Below, one piece after another: positions 16,596 to 26,310 of a DNA stretch of 64,000 nt (position 1 is the first letter of the stretch; the number at the start of each line of letters is the position of its first letter). The stretch covers positions 11,065 through 75,064 of the forward strand of contig DASVVO010000026.1 in NCBI GenBank assembly GCA_036386515.1, written 5' to 3'. This DNA comes from JAIVJZ01 sp036386515. Lineage in GTDB: Bacteria > Acidobacteriota > Blastocatellia > Pyrinomonadales > Pyrinomonadaceae. Both the position numbers and the translations under genes were made by a program. A model generated the notes under the pieces. It did no database searches and was not told the origin of the DNA. It was given only the letters and a program-made list of their open reading frames with translations.

Positions 16596-19040
16596 ATGCA
16601 CAATCCCAGTCGTAAAATTTCCCGCCGCGCCCGCTTCTCGGTGGCCGGCCTGTCGCTCGCCGTCGCCGTCGCCGTCTGTCCGCTCGTCGTCCCGCAGGCG
16701 CAGCGCGCGAAAGAATCCGGCGTCAACGTGACGGGCGTCTCGTCGCGGGCGGCGGGGTCGGATGCGGTCGTCTCCATCGCCGCCGACGGGCCGCTCACGC
16801 GCGCGCAGACGTGGCAGGACGGGGAAGGCTTTCACGTCGTCGTCTACAAGGGGCAGGGAAGTTTTCGCGGGGTGCCGCGCGGCGTGAAGGTGCGGCGCGT
16901 GGGCGAATCGCTGGAACTCGTCGTGCCGGTCAAGCCCGGCGGCAGCGTCTACGTGCAGCCGCGTTTCAACAATCTCGACCTCGTCGTCCGCGGCGGTTTG
17001 CACGCCGGTGCGGCGGCCGAGGAGGGACGTGAAAGCCATGCGACGCAGAACGCGGAGCGCGCCGAGCGTCAGCAGCGGGAAGCGGCGGCGAAGCTGCGCG
17101 CGATGACGGCGGTGGCCACCAGCCAGCCGAAAAAGTCAATCATGGCCGTGCGGAACGAGAAGGCGAAGACAAACCTCACGCCCGCGCTCCCGCCGCCCGC
17201 CGCGCTGAAATTCACGACGCCGAACGCGACGCAACCGGCCGCGACCAATCAAGCGAACCACGGCGGCGCATCCCTCGCGCCGGTCGTCGCGGGCGCGCCC
17301 GGCAGCGAATCGGCTGCCACTCAACCGCCGCCCGCCGCGCCGCCCGCAACGGATGCGCCGCCCGCTGCCTTGCAGGTGCAAGTGTCGGAGCCGGGCGAGG
17401 GCGTTTCGATGAAGGGGATGCTGGTCGTGCTGTCAGTCTGTTTCTCGACCGGACTCGCGGCCTTCATGTTCATCTTCCTGCGCTCGCGGCGCAAGCCTGC
17501 GACGCGCGACGCGGGCGAGGTCGAGAAGCGCGAGACGAGAGAGACGACCGACGCGTTGGTTGAATTTGAGGGAGAAGTCCACGGCGTCGATAAGCGCAAG
17601 GGCGAGCGGCGCAACGCGCCGCGCCGCGCCGAAGACAAGCACGCGCTCGTACACGCCTCGGCCGCCTCTTCCTCCGCGCCGGTGCAGAGCCTTGAGAAAC
17701 AAGAACGCAAGTCGCCCGCGCCCGTCCACGTCCACGTCCCGGCCGTGATGTTCGGCGCGTACCAGATCGAACAGGAAGTGGAGAAACTGATCGCGGGACA
17801 GCCGCACAGCATCGAGGTCTTGGCCTCGCGCGCCTCGGACGACCGCCGCGCCATCGAAGCCTCTCTGCTCAAAGCCCTCCACTCGGAGACGCTCGGCCAG
17901 GCGGAACGCGAGCGTGCGCGTTACGCGCTCGAAGAGTATGGCTTCGTCGCGCGCCACAGCGCGTCGGTGTTGCTCGCGGCGGACGCTTACGAGCGTTCTT
18001 CGGCGGCGCGCGCGCTCGGCGCGATGCGTTCGCGCGCGTCGCTGCCGTTTCTCCTGGAAGCGTTGTACGACGGCGAACAGATCGTTTGCACGGAAGCCGT
18101 CAAGAGTCTCGGCGCGCTCGGGCTGCCTTCGGCCATCGGCGCGCTGCTCGACATGGCGCGGCGTCACCCGGAATTGCCGCCCGCCCTGCTCGGCCGCGCG
18201 CTCAGCGCGTGCTCGGTCGATTGCCTGAATTTGGAGGCGGGCGCGGACGGCGATTCGTTCGCTTATCACGAGCCTGCCATCGACCCGTTCACGGGCGAGA
18301 TCAGGGGACTCGAACCCGTCGCGGCGGTCGAACAACTGCCCGAATGGATGGAAGACGAAAGCCTCGCCGACGCGCTCGAACGGCTCGACAGCGCGGACGT
18401 GGAAGCGCGCGTCGCGGCGGCGCAGCAACTCGCGCAGTTTCAAGTGCAACGTTCGGTGGCCGCCCTCACGGCCCTGGCCGCGAACGACCGCGACGCGGCG
18501 GTGCGCGCGGCGGCCGTCACGAGCCTCGGCAACATCGGGCACGAGTCGGTCTTCCCGTCCGTCCTGATCTCGATGGCGGACGAGGCGCGCGAAGTTCGCG
18601 CGGCGGCCGCACGCGCGCTCTCGCGCCTCAGTTTCGACCGCGCCGACGCCTACGTGCGCGTGTTGGAAACGGCCGACGCCGAAACGCTCAGGCATCTGGC
18701 GTCGGCGTGCGTCGGGGCGGGGTTGGCGAAGCAGGCTTTGAGCCGTTTGGCGAGCGAGGATCGGCGACAGGCTTATGAAGCCTTCTCGCTCTTGTCGCTG
18801 GTGGCGAAGGGCGGGCAGGCCGATTTGATCCTGCGGGTGGTCGAGGAGCATCAGGACTTGAGCATGCGACTCGCCGCCGCGCGCCTGCTCGGCTTGATGG
18901 GCGACCGCGAACTCGATGCGCGCCTGCGCCGCATCGCGCTCGGCGCAAACGCGCCGGAGAAGTTGCGCACGGCTATTCTCGAAGCCGTCTATCGCGGCGA
19001 AGCCCAGCCGGTCGTCGCAGAGGTCGTGGAGGCGAATTGA
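16596..19040 (+). CDS. Exported/membrane HEAT-repeat protein with N-terminal AMIN-like region
   Basis: An 814-residue protein. It has an N-terminal signal or anchor (about 15-35), then a beta-rich domain (about 40-140, with DAVVSIAADGPLTRAQTWQD and YVQPRFNNLDLVVRG) resembling AMIN-type periplasmic domains. An Ala/Pro-rich linker leads to a transmembrane helix (about 275-300, GMLVVLSVCFSTGLAAFMFI). The large C-terminal part has HEAT/armadillo-like helical repeats such as DAAVRAAAVTSLGNIGHESV, and would lie on the cytoplasmic side. The downstream gene encodes a protein of the same architecture. A TTG three codons upstream is an alternative start. The function is unknown; a scaffold spanning the inner membrane is plausible. 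Confidence 0.75.
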   Translation: MHNPSRKISRRARFSVAGLSLAVAVAVCPLVVPQAQRAKESGVNVTGVSSRAAGSDAVVSIAADGPLTRAQTWQDGEGFHVVVYKGQGSFRGVPRGVKVRRVGESLELVVPVKPGGSVYVQPRFNNLDLVVRGGLHAGAAAEEGRESHATQNAERAERQQREAAAKLRAMTAVATSQPKKSIMAVRNEKAKTNLTPALPPPAALKFTTPNATQPAATNQANHGGASLAPVVAGAPGSESAATQPPPAAPPATDAPPAALQVQVSEPGEGVSMKGMLVVLSVCFSTGLAAFMFIFLRSRRKPATRDAGEVEKRETRETTDALVEFEGEVHGVDKRKGERRNAPRRAEDKHALVHASAASSSAPVQSLEKQERKSPAPVHVHVPAVMFGAYQIEQEVEKLIAGQPHSIEVLASRASDDRRAIEASLLKALHSETLGQAERERARYALEEYGFVARHSASVLLAADAYERSSAARALGAMRSRASLPFLLEALYDGEQIVCTEAVKSLGALGLPSAIGALLDMARRHPELPPALLGRALSACSVDCLNLEAGADGDSFAYHEPAIDPFTGEIRGLEPVAAVEQLPEWMEDESLADALERLDSADVEARVAAAQQLAQFQVQRSVAALTALAANDRDAAVRAAAVTSLGNIGHESVFPSVLISMADEAREVRAAAARALSRLSFDRADAYVRVLETADAETLRHLASACVGAGLAKQALSRLASEDRRQAYEAFSLLSLVAKGGQADLILRVVEEHQDLSMRLAAARLLGLMGDRELDARLRRIALGANAPEKLRTAILEAVYRGEAQPVVAEVVEAN

Positions 19041-19131
19041 TGATGACAAGAGCGCGCCGCCTATAGCATAATGCCGCGTTACACACGTTGTCCCTGACTC
19101 GCTCGACTCTCTGCCCTGAGTGCCATAAGCA

Positions 19132-22100
19132 ATGCGTCAAAACAAACCATCCGTCTCGCTCTCCATCAACTTCCGGCGTTGGCTTCTGCTCGCCTTCGCC
19201 GCCAGCCTCTGCTTCGCCGCCGTCAACTTTGAACGCGCGCGGGCGCAGCAGCCCGCCGCTTCCCCCCAGAAGTCGCGCACGAAGCGCATCACCCCCCTGC
19301 GCACGAGCGACACGGCGGACGGCTCGCGCGTCACGATCACGTCCGACGGCGAACTGAACGACTACTCCGCTTATCGCAGCGGCGACCGCTTCATCGTCGT
19401 CGTCCCGCAGGCGGAAGGCGGCGGCGGCGGCGCGCGCGGGCGCGGTTTTGAAGGCGCACAGGTCGAGAAGCGCGGTAAAGATTTAGTCTACACGTTCAAA
19501 CTCCAACCCGGCGCGACCGCGCGCGTCAACCAACGCTTCAACCGCCTCGACGTGCAGTTCAGCGCGGCGAAGGGCGCCAACGCGAATCCGGCCGTCAAAC
19601 CGACGCCCGCCCCGACCCCCACCCGGCGCACGCTGCCCGAAGAAGCCGGGATCACGAAGCCGCCGACGAACGCCAACAACGCGCAGCCCACGCCCGACGC
19701 GCGCCGCACCCCCGACGCGAACGCCAACGCCAACGCCGCGCTCGCCTCCGCGACGCCATTCGCCATCCCTTCGCCCACGCCCGCGACCACCACGGAGGCC
19801 GCGCCCACGCCCACGCTCGCGCCCGCAACGCCCGGCGCGGAGCAAATCGCGCAGGCGCACCCCTCAATCGCGCCGCCCACTTCGATCACGACGGCCGCGC
19901 CCTCAAACACTACCCCGACCTCCGTCGGCGCGGTCGTCACGCGCAACTGGCCGTGGCTGCTCATTGCGCTGCTCGCGGTCGGCATCGGCCTCTTCTTCGT
20001 CTCGCGTCTCAGCGGCGGCGACCGCGACGGGAGCAAGTCGCTGCCCCCGGCCGCGCCCTCCGGCGCGAAGCCCGCTACCCTTAAAGAGACGAAGACGCCC
20101 GAACTGAAACCCTCTCCCGTTTCGACGGTTGCGACGACCACCGGAGCGACCGGCGCGGCGGCGACTCCCGCCGTTGCCGAAGGCACGACGGCCGCCGCCG
20201 CTACCGGCGCAACCGCCGCTGCCGCCGCTACCGGAGCCGCCGCTCTTGAGACTTCCGGCAAGCAGTCGAAGAAAAAGAAGAAGAAAGCGGAGAAGGCGAA
20301 ACGTCTGGCCGCCGCAAACGACGCGAAGGCGGGCGGCTCGGTCGCCGCAACGGGCGCGATCATCGCCGGAGCCGTTCTGAGCGATACGACCAAAGTCGAG
20401 GACAGCAGAGAGGACGAGACGAAGGCCGTCGAAGTGAAGGCGGCGGAGACGAAGGCCGTCGAACCGGCGGTCGCTTTCGACCCCGAACTGATCGAGGCCG
20501 AGATCAAAAAGGTGCTCGCGGGCGAGAGTTACGACGAGAGCGTCGTCAACGCGGCGGACGAGGGCACGCGCCAACTCGTCTCGGCCGAGTTGATGTCGGC
20601 TATCGCCGGGCGCAACGCCGCGCGCCAGGCGCATGCCCGCACAGCGTTTCTCAAGCACGGCTATTTTGAAGCGGCCACCCGCGCGCTCCAATCCGCCGAA
20701 GCTCCCGGCGAACGCGCCGCCGCCGCGCACACGCTCGGCCTGCTCGGCGACCCCAGCGCAACCGCGCATCTCACCGCCGCGCTCGAAGACCCCTCGGCGG
20801 ATGTGCGCCGCACGTCGGTCGAAGCCCTGGCCGAACTGCGCGACCCTTCGGCCGTCGGCGCGCTCGAAGCGTTGCGCTGGCGCGAAAAATCGCGGCAAGT
20901 GCCGCGCACGCTCATCCAGCGCGCCATCGAAGCGTGCCAGCCGGAAGCGGAAGAAGCCGCCGCACACGTAGTCGAAGACCACGCGCCGACGCCCGCCGCC
21001 GCGACGGCCGCATCGGCCGCAACCGAAACTCAAAGCGTCGAAGCGACGCCGCTCGCAGCGAAAGAGACGGCGGCGGCGCAAGAGCCTGAGATCAAAGAGG
21101 CCGAGACGAAAGAACTCGAACTTGCCTACGCCACTCCGGTCGTGGCCGAAGTGACTCCGTTGGCCTCGGAGTCTGCGTCGGCGGGCGCGGCGGAGGCCGA
21201 CGCGCCGTTTGAAGATTTGACGGTCGAGTCGCCCGCCTTAACTGCGCGGGAGACAGGGACGATTGAAGCCCCGGTCGCCGTCGAGGAAGCGGCAACGGCC
21301 TTCGCGCCGGATGCCGCCGACGAAGAGACGAAGGCTATCGAGATCAGGGAGACGGAGGCGTCCGCCTTGACCGCCCCGCACCTCGAATCCGCGCCGCCAG
21401 CCGCAACCGCCGAAGTTGAGACGGGCACGATTCAGGCGTCGTCGGCCGCTCCGGTCGAAACCGACCTCGCCGCGACCCTCGCGGCGAAAGAAGCCACCCT
21501 CATCGAAGCGCGCAAGCGCGAAACCGAATCGGCCGCGAGTGCGGAAACGACGACGGACATCGAGTTGCTCGACGCAACTCCCCACGCCGCGTCTCCCGTC
21601 ACCTCGCTCGACCTGTTCGACGACTCCGCCCCGGCGACGCACGCCGAACCGGAACCGCAGCCCGTCTATCGCTCCGACTTCGCCGCCGGTTCCGGCCGAC
21701 CCGCCGTGGGCGACGACGATTGGATCGATCTCGACGCGGACGATCAAGAGGTGACGATTCAATCTATCGAACCGGCCGAGCCGGTCGGCGTTTTCTACGC
21801 GGAGGACGCGGGCGGGTTGTCGGCCACGCCCGCGCCGGACGCATCCGCCTCCGCAGCGCGCCACAACGAGACGGATGCCCTGTTCGACACGCTGGAAGTC
21901 GAAGCGTTTGAAACCAACGCCGCCACGCCAATCAGGATGTCGCCCATCGCGGAGTCAGCCCGCGTCGAACAACAGCCGCTGCCGCCGACGCCCGCTTTCG
22001 AGACTCGTCCGCCGGTCGCATCCTCCGATCCGGAACCCGTGCGCGGCGCGGAGATAGTGAAAGCCGACAAGGGCTTGAGTCTGCTCGACGGCTCCGACGA

Positions 22101-22695
22101 AGATAACTATTCGATCATCCCGAAGGGCATCCAACTGCGCCTCGCGAGCGACGACGCGAACGAACGCGCGCAGAGCGTGCTCGCGCTCGCGCGCCTGAAC
22201 ACCGACGAAGCCTTCGACCAAATCTGCGCCGCCTTCGACGACCCGGCCGAAGAGGTGCGCAACGCCGCCGCCCGCGCCATCTACGACATGAACGGAGACC
22301 GCGCGGACTCCTTCACGCGCGCCCTGCGTGAGTCGCCCGTCGAGCGTCGCCGTCAGATCGGGGCTGCGCTCGCCGGTTCGGGTCTCGCCGACGAAGCCAT
22401 CGGCAACCTCACGGGCGAGAGCCGCGACAAGACCTACGACGCCTTTTCGCTGCTGTTCCTGATGGCGAAGGCGGGCGAGGTGGCGCCGCTGATTCGCGCC
22501 ATCGAGAGCCATCACGACAACGAGGTGCGCCTCGCCGTCGTGAAGCTGCTCGCGCTCTCCGGCCAGCACGAAATACTGCCCTCGTTCCGTCGCCTCGCCG
22601 TGCGCGGCTCGCTCCCGACCGAAGTGCGCTCCGCCGTGATGGAGGCCATCTACCAGATCAGCAGTCAACCGAACGCCCCCACGCCGGCCACCTGA
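19132..22695 (+). CDS. Large HEAT-repeat membrane protein, paralogue of the upstream gene
   Basis: A 1187-residue protein. It has a signal peptide (about 16-40, ending NFERARAQQ) and an AMIN-like beta domain (about 50-145, ending ARVNQRFNRLDVQFS). A Pro/Thr/Ala linker leads to a transmembrane helix (about 263-287, WPWLLIALLAVGIGLFFVS). Next come a Lys-rich stretch KKKKKKAEKAKR, HEAT repeats (about 470-620), a long acidic low-complexity region, and further HEAT repeats at the C-terminus (about 1000-1180). The layout is the same as in the preceding gene, with the linkers much expanded. The spacing of 91 bp suggests one transcript. It looks like a duplicated pair of periplasm-to-cytoplasm adaptor proteins; the partner is unknown. 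Confidence 0.75.
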   Translation: MRQNKPSVSLSINFRRWLLLAFAASLCFAAVNFERARAQQPAASPQKSRTKRITPLRTSDTADGSRVTITSDGELNDYSAYRSGDRFIVVVPQAEGGGGGARGRGFEGAQVEKRGKDLVYTFKLQPGATARVNQRFNRLDVQFSAAKGANANPAVKPTPAPTPTRRTLPEEAGITKPPTNANNAQPTPDARRTPDANANANAALASATPFAIPSPTPATTTEAAPTPTLAPATPGAEQIAQAHPSIAPPTSITTAAPSNTTPTSVGAVVTRNWPWLLIALLAVGIGLFFVSRLSGGDRDGSKSLPPAAPSGAKPATLKETKTPELKPSPVSTVATTTGATGAAATPAVAEGTTAAAATGATAAAAATGAAALETSGKQSKKKKKKAEKAKRLAAANDAKAGGSVAATGAIIAGAVLSDTTKVEDSREDETKAVEVKAAETKAVEPAVAFDPELIEAEIKKVLAGESYDESVVNAADEGTRQLVSAELMSAIAGRNAARQAHARTAFLKHGYFEAATRALQSAEAPGERAAAAHTLGLLGDPSATAHLTAALEDPSADVRRTSVEALAELRDPSAVGALEALRWREKSRQVPRTLIQRAIEACQPEAEEAAAHVVEDHAPTPAAATAASAATETQSVEATPLAAKETAAAQEPEIKEAETKELELAYATPVVAEVTPLASESASAGAAEADAPFEDLTVESPALTARETGTIEAPVAVEEAATAFAPDAADEETKAIEIRETEASALTAPHLESAPPAATAEVETGTIQASSAAPVETDLAATLAAKEATLIEARKRETESAASAETTTDIELLDATPHAASPVTSLDLFDDSAPATHAEPEPQPVYRSDFAAGSGRPAVGDDDWIDLDADDQEVTIQSIEPAEPVGVFYAEDAGGLSATPAPDASASAARHNETDALFDTLEVEAFETNAATPIRMSPIAESARVEQQPLPPTPAFETRPPVASSDPEPVRGAEIVKADKGLSLLDGSDEDNYSIIPKGIQLRLASDDANERAQSVLALARLNTDEAFDQICAAFDDPAEEVRNAAARAIYDMNGDRADSFTRALRESPVERRRQIGAALAGSGLADEAIGNLTGESRDKTYDAFSLLFLMAKAGEVAPLIRAIESHHDNEVRLAVVKLLALSGQHEILPSFRRLAVRGSLPTEVRSAVMEAIYQISSQPNAPTPAT

Positions 22696-22863
22696 GCGAA
22701 TCGACCATTTGCCTTTAGACGGCTCACATTGATCGGGCGGGAGACGCGCTAACCATGCGCCGCCCGCCCGTTTAAACTTTGGACGCGCGAGCGGCCGCCC
22801 TGTTTCATGTTTGCGCTGAAGCGCGCACCCCCATCGCCGCACAGTTAAGGAGAAGCCTAACCG

Positions 22864-23490
22864 ATGACCAACGCACCCCAAGCGACCCGCCTGACCGGGA
22901 TCGACGTTTCACACTATCAAGGCACGGTCAATTGGCCGCAGGTGAAGGACGCCGGGTGCGCCTTCGCTTTCGCCAAGGCGACCGAGTCAACCTCGACCGA
23001 CCCTCAGTTCGCTGCGAATTGGAGCGGCATGAAAAGCGCGGGACTCGTGCGCGGCGCGTATCATTTCTTTCGCGCGGCGCAGAACGCCCTCGCGCAGGCC
23101 GATCATTTCCTGCAAGTCGTCCAACTCGAACCGGGCGATCTCCCGCCCGTCATCGACATCGAATTGAACGACGGCGTCACGGGCGGCGCGCTCATCGCGG
23201 GCGTCGGCAACTGGATCGACACGGTCGCCGAGGCCATGGGCACGACCCCGATCATCTACACCAACACCTCCTTCTGGAATGAGTACATGAACGACGGGTT
23301 CGGCAAGTTCCCGCTCTGGCTCGCGCACTACGGTTCCGCGCCCCAGCCGCTTCCGCACGGGTGGCCTGACTGGACGTTCTGGCAATACTCGCAGAGCCTC
23401 ACCATCCCCGGCGTGGGCGGCGCATCCGATCACAACTACTTCAACGGCGCGCCGGGCGACCTGCAAGCTCTCACGAAGCCCGCGACCTGA
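22864..23490 (+). CDS. GH25 (Chalaropsis-type) lysozyme/muramidase
   Basis: A 208-residue GH25 domain and little else. TGIDVSHYQGTVNWPQVKDA is the family's opening strand, FAFAKATES is the second signature, and the catalytic DxE is in LPPVIDIELND. The enzyme cleaves the MurNAc-GlcNAc bond of peptidoglycan. No signal peptide is seen, so release would need a non-Sec route, lysis or a holin-like partner; none is adjacent. An inverted array begins two bases after the stop. Confidence 0.9.
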   Translation: MTNAPQATRLTGIDVSHYQGTVNWPQVKDAGCAFAFAKATESTSTDPQFAANWSGMKSAGLVRGAYHFFRAAQNALAQADHFLQVVQLEPGDLPPVIDIELNDGVTGGALIAGVGNWIDTVAEAMGTTPIIYTNTSFWNEYMNDGFGKFPLWLAHYGSAPQPLPHGWPDWTFWQYSQSLTIPGVGGASDHNYFNGAPGDLQALTKPAT

Positions 23491-23492
23491 AA

Positions 23493-23622
23493 GGGATGAG
23501 GGCGGAGGGATGAGGGATGAACAAGAGAAGCATTCAAGCAAGCGAGTGCTTTCTTCATTCATCCCTCATCCCTCATCCCTCATCCCTCATCCCTCATCCC
23601 TCATCCCTCCGCCCTCATCCCT
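23493..23622. repeat. Inverted heptamer array (unit GGGATGA)
   Basis: The left arm is GGGATGA units with a GGGCGGA variant. The right arm has about nine TCATCCC units and ends with the mirrored GCCCTCATCC variant. The loop is unique and contains AAGCATTC and GAGTGCTTTC, which can pair with each other. The array separates the lysozyme gene and uvrB. Confidence 0.95.
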
Positions 23623-23659
23623 TTTTGAGCTTGCGCCCGCGTCGGGTTATCCTATCCGC

Positions 23660-25648
23660 ATGCCTTTTCAGCTTCGTTCGGATTTCAGTCCGCAGGGCGA
23701 TCAACCGCAGGCCATCGACGCGCTCGTCGGCGGTCTCAACGACGGCCAGAAACATCAGGTGTTGCTCGGCATCACGGGCAGCGGCAAGACCTTCTCCGTC
23801 GCCTCCGTCATCCAGCGCACCCAACGCCCCACGCTCGTCATCGCCCACAACAAGACGCTCGCCGCGCAGTTGTATCAAGAGTTCAAAAACTTCTTCCCCG
23901 AAAACTCCGTCGAGTATTTCGTCTCCTATTACGACTACTACCAGCCGGAGGCTTACGTTCCCGCCGCCGACATGTACATCGAGAAAGAGGCGACCATCAA
24001 CGAGGAGATCGATCGCCTCCGGCTCTCGGCCACGCGCGCCCTCTTCGAGCGGCGCGACGTGATCGTCATCGCCTCCGTCTCCTGCATCTACGGCCTCGGC
24101 GACCCGGACGCCTACTATAACATGCTCCTCTTCGTCGAGCCGGGCATGAAGATGACGCGCGACGCGCTCGTGCAGAAACTCGTCGAGCTGCAATACGAAC
24201 GCTCCGACATCGAGTTTGCGCGCGGCAGTTTCCGCGTGCGCGGCGACATCGTGGAAATCTTTCCGAGTTATCAGGAGCAGGCTTACCGGATCGAACTCTG
24301 GGGCGACGAGATCGACGCCATCTACACCATCGACCCGCTGCTCGGCGAAGTCCTGCACAAGCACACCTCGCGTTTGCCCATCTATCCGAAGACGCACTAC
24401 GTGATGTCGAAGCCGACCATCAAACGCGCCATCAAAACCATCCGCGAAGAGTTGAACTGGTGGGAGCCGAAGCTGATTCAGGAAGGCAAGCTCGTCGAGG
24501 CGCAACGCCTCCACCAGCGCACGATGTACGATCTCGAAATGATCAAGGAGATGGGTTTCTGTCGCGGCATCGAAAACTACTCGCGCCACCTGACCAACAA
24601 AAATCCCGGCGACCCGCCGCCCACGCTCCTCGATTATCTGCCGCGCGACACGATGGTCGTGATCGACGAATCGCACCAGACCGTGCCGCAGGTGCGCGGC
24701 ATGTTCAACGGCGACCAGTCGCGCAAGCGCACGCTCGTCGAGTACGGCTTCCGTCTGCCCTCCGCGCTCGACAACCGCCCGCTCAACTTCGACGAGTTCA
24801 ACGAGCGCATCGGGCAGGTGATCTACGTCTCGGCCACGCCCGGCCCTTACGAACTGACGAAAACCGGCGGCGAAGTGGTCGAACAGATCATCCGCCCGAC
24901 CGGACTCACCGACCCGGTCGTCATCGTCCGTCCCGTCAAGGGACAGATCGACGATCTCCTCGAGGAGTGCCGCCTGCGCGCCGAACGCAACGAGCGCGTG
25001 CTCGTCACGACCTTGACGAAAAAGATGTCCGAGGATTTGACCGAGTATTTCACCGAGGTCGGCGTCAAAGTGCGCTATCTCCACTCGGACATCGAGACGC
25101 TGGAACGCATCAAAATCCTGCGCGACCTCAGGCGCGGCGAGTTCGACGTGCTCGTCGGCATCAACCTCCTGCGCGAGGGCTTGGACTTGCCCGAAGTCTC
25201 CCTCGTCGCCATCCTCGACGCCGACAAGGAAGGCTTTCTTCGTTCCGAGTCGTCGCTCATTCAAACCATCGGCCGCGCCGCGCGCCACTCCAGCGGCACG
25301 GCCATCCTCTACGCCGACCGCATCACCGATTCCATGAAGCGCGCCATCGACGAGACCGAGCGACGCCGCACCATTCAACAGGAATACAACCTCGAACACG
25401 GCATCACGCCGCAAACCATCATCAAACCCATCGACGCCACGCTCGTCACCGCCTACGAGGCCGACTACTTCAAAGTGCCGCTCGAACTCGAAGCCTTCGA
25501 GGATTATTCGCGCGACAAAATCGACGGCACCATCGCCCGCCTCGAAGCCGAGATGCGCCACGCCGCCAAGTCCATGGAGTTTGAACGCGCCGCCGAACTC
25601 CGCGACCGCATCAAGTACCTGCGCGAGCGCGAACTGACCATGACATAA
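23660..25648 (+). CDS. uvrB: Excinuclease ABC subunit B
   Basis: A 662-residue UvrB, the damage-verifying helicase-like subunit of nucleotide excision repair. Walker A is GITGSGKTF, the beta-hairpin region is SYYDYYQPEAYVP, and helicase motifs VVIDESHQT, QTIGRAARH and LREGLDLPEV follow. The C-terminal UVR domain (LEAEMRHAAKSMEFERAAEL) is present. ATG at 23660 starts the conserved MPFQLRSDFSPQGDQP. The open frame further upstream is translated repeat array and is not native. The last ~65 bases are repeated, slightly diverged, at 26311-26374 behind a toxin/antitoxin pair. Confidence 0.97.
   Translation: MPFQLRSDFSPQGDQPQAIDALVGGLNDGQKHQVLLGITGSGKTFSVASVIQRTQRPTLVIAHNKTLAAQLYQEFKNFFPENSVEYFVSYYDYYQPEAYVPAADMYIEKEATINEEIDRLRLSATRALFERRDVIVIASVSCIYGLGDPDAYYNMLLFVEPGMKMTRDALVQKLVELQYERSDIEFARGSFRVRGDIVEIFPSYQEQAYRIELWGDEIDAIYTIDPLLGEVLHKHTSRLPIYPKTHYVMSKPTIKRAIKTIREELNWWEPKLIQEGKLVEAQRLHQRTMYDLEMIKEMGFCRGIENYSRHLTNKNPGDPPPTLLDYLPRDTMVVIDESHQTVPQVRGMFNGDQSRKRTLVEYGFRLPSALDNRPLNFDEFNERIGQVIYVSATPGPYELTKTGGEVVEQIIRPTGLTDPVVIVRPVKGQIDDLLEECRLRAERNERVLVTTLTKKMSEDLTEYFTEVGVKVRYLHSDIETLERIKILRDLRRGEFDVLVGINLLREGLDLPEVSLVAILDADKEGFLRSESSLIQTIGRAARHSSGTAILYADRITDSMKRAIDETERRRTIQQEYNLEHGITPQTIIKPIDATLVTAYEADYFKVPLELEAFEDYSRDKIDGTIARLEAEMRHAAKSMEFERAAELRDRIKYLRERELTMT
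25583..25648 (+). repeat. uvrB 3'-end copy 1 (intact)
   Basis: This is the 3' terminus of uvrB, encoding ...ERAAELRDRIKYLRERELTMT and stop. It is repeated at 26311-26374 with four substitutions and one two-base deletion. Confidence 0.85.
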
Positions 25649-25693
25649 AATATTAGTGTGTGTGACAATATTACCCCTGGAGGGAGCGTAGTG

Positions 25694-25903
25694 ATGACTA
25701 AGAGCGTCGAACCTGACAAAAACGCCGGGAGAATAGATGGTGAGTTCCGCTTGGATGGAGACGAGAGGTCTATCTGGGAGGCGATTGATGACATCATGCG
25801 TCATGTGCCGGAGGAGGTATTAAGACGTTTGCCTGTGGATGGCGCTGAGCAGCACGACCACTACCTTTACGAATCCCACGGCAAGGCGCCGGGCAAATCG
25901 TGA
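25694..25903 (+). CDS. Putative antitoxin partner of the PIN protein
   Basis: A 69-residue acidic protein. It has no family I can name with confidence, but its size, position and overlap with a PIN-domain gene fit an antitoxin. The ATG at 25694 follows TGGAGGGAGCG. Its TGA overlaps the GTG of the next gene (GTGA), a typical toxin/antitoxin coupling. It lies 45 bp behind uvrB in a noticeably less GC-rich stretch. An AT-rich near-palindrome (AATATTAG...ACAATATT) at 25648-25672 could be an autoregulatory operator. Confidence 0.6.
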   Translation: MTKSVEPDKNAGRIDGEFRLDGDERSIWEAIDDIMRHVPEEVLRRLPVDGAEQHDHYLYESHGKAPGKS

Positions 25904-26298
25904 GCGTCGTTTTCGCCGACACCTTTTACTGGATTGCACGCATCAACCCACGCGACCAGTGGCATCAAAAGGCTACGGAACTTAGCGCCTCTCTCAAGAA
26001 CACTTACATAATCACGTCAGAGGAAGTGCTGATTGAACTGTTGAACTATTTTTCGAAATACGGGCCGGAAATGCGACAGGCGGTAGCGGCAATCGTTCGC
26101 CACATAATTGATGATACTAATATGATGGTCACTAGCGGTGACTTTAAAGAGGGCTTGAGTCTCTTCGAGGCAAGGCTCGACAAGGGTTATAGCCTGACCG
26201 ATTGTTTATCCATGTGCATCATGCGTCGGCATAAAGTAGCGGAAGTATTGTCACACGATCATCACTTTGTGCAGGAAGGCTTTATCACCCTGCTTTAA
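25900..26298 (+). CDS. PIN-domain ribonuclease, VapC-like toxin
   Basis: A 132-residue PIN domain. The acidic active-site residues are visible: D7 in VVFADTFYW, E42 or E46 in TSEEVLIELLNYF, D101 in SLTDCLSM and D120 in LSHDHHF. VapC-type PIN proteins cleave RNA and are neutralised by the partner encoded just upstream. GTG start, overlapping the antitoxin stop. Base use is more AT-rich than that of the flanking uvrB and oxidase genes. The pair is bracketed by two copies of the uvrB 3' end, which suggests insertion. Confidence 0.8.
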   Translation: MSVVFADTFYWIARINPRDQWHQKATELSASLKNTYIITSEEVLIELLNYFSKYGPEMRQAVAAIVRHIIDDTNMMVTSGDFKEGLSLFEARLDKGYSLTDCLSMCIMRRHKVAEVLSHDHHFVQEGFITLL

Positions 26299-26310
26299 AC
26301 CCACCCAAAG

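Noticed and set aside
17433..19049. A 538-codon frame opposite the HEAT protein gene
   Set aside because: Shadow frame caused by codon bias of the sense gene; extremely Arg-rich.
23493..23622. Heptamer arrays considered as CRISPR
   Set aside because: Units are 7-8 bp without spacers and the arms are inverted; there are no cas genes.
23510..23659. N-terminal extension of UvrB (50 residues rich in HPSSLIP)
   Set aside because: It is translated repeat array; UvrB homology starts at MPFQLRSDF.
23615..25804. A 729-codon open frame opposite uvrB
   Set aside because: Antisense shadow of uvrB, with no recognisable motif or ribosome-binding site.
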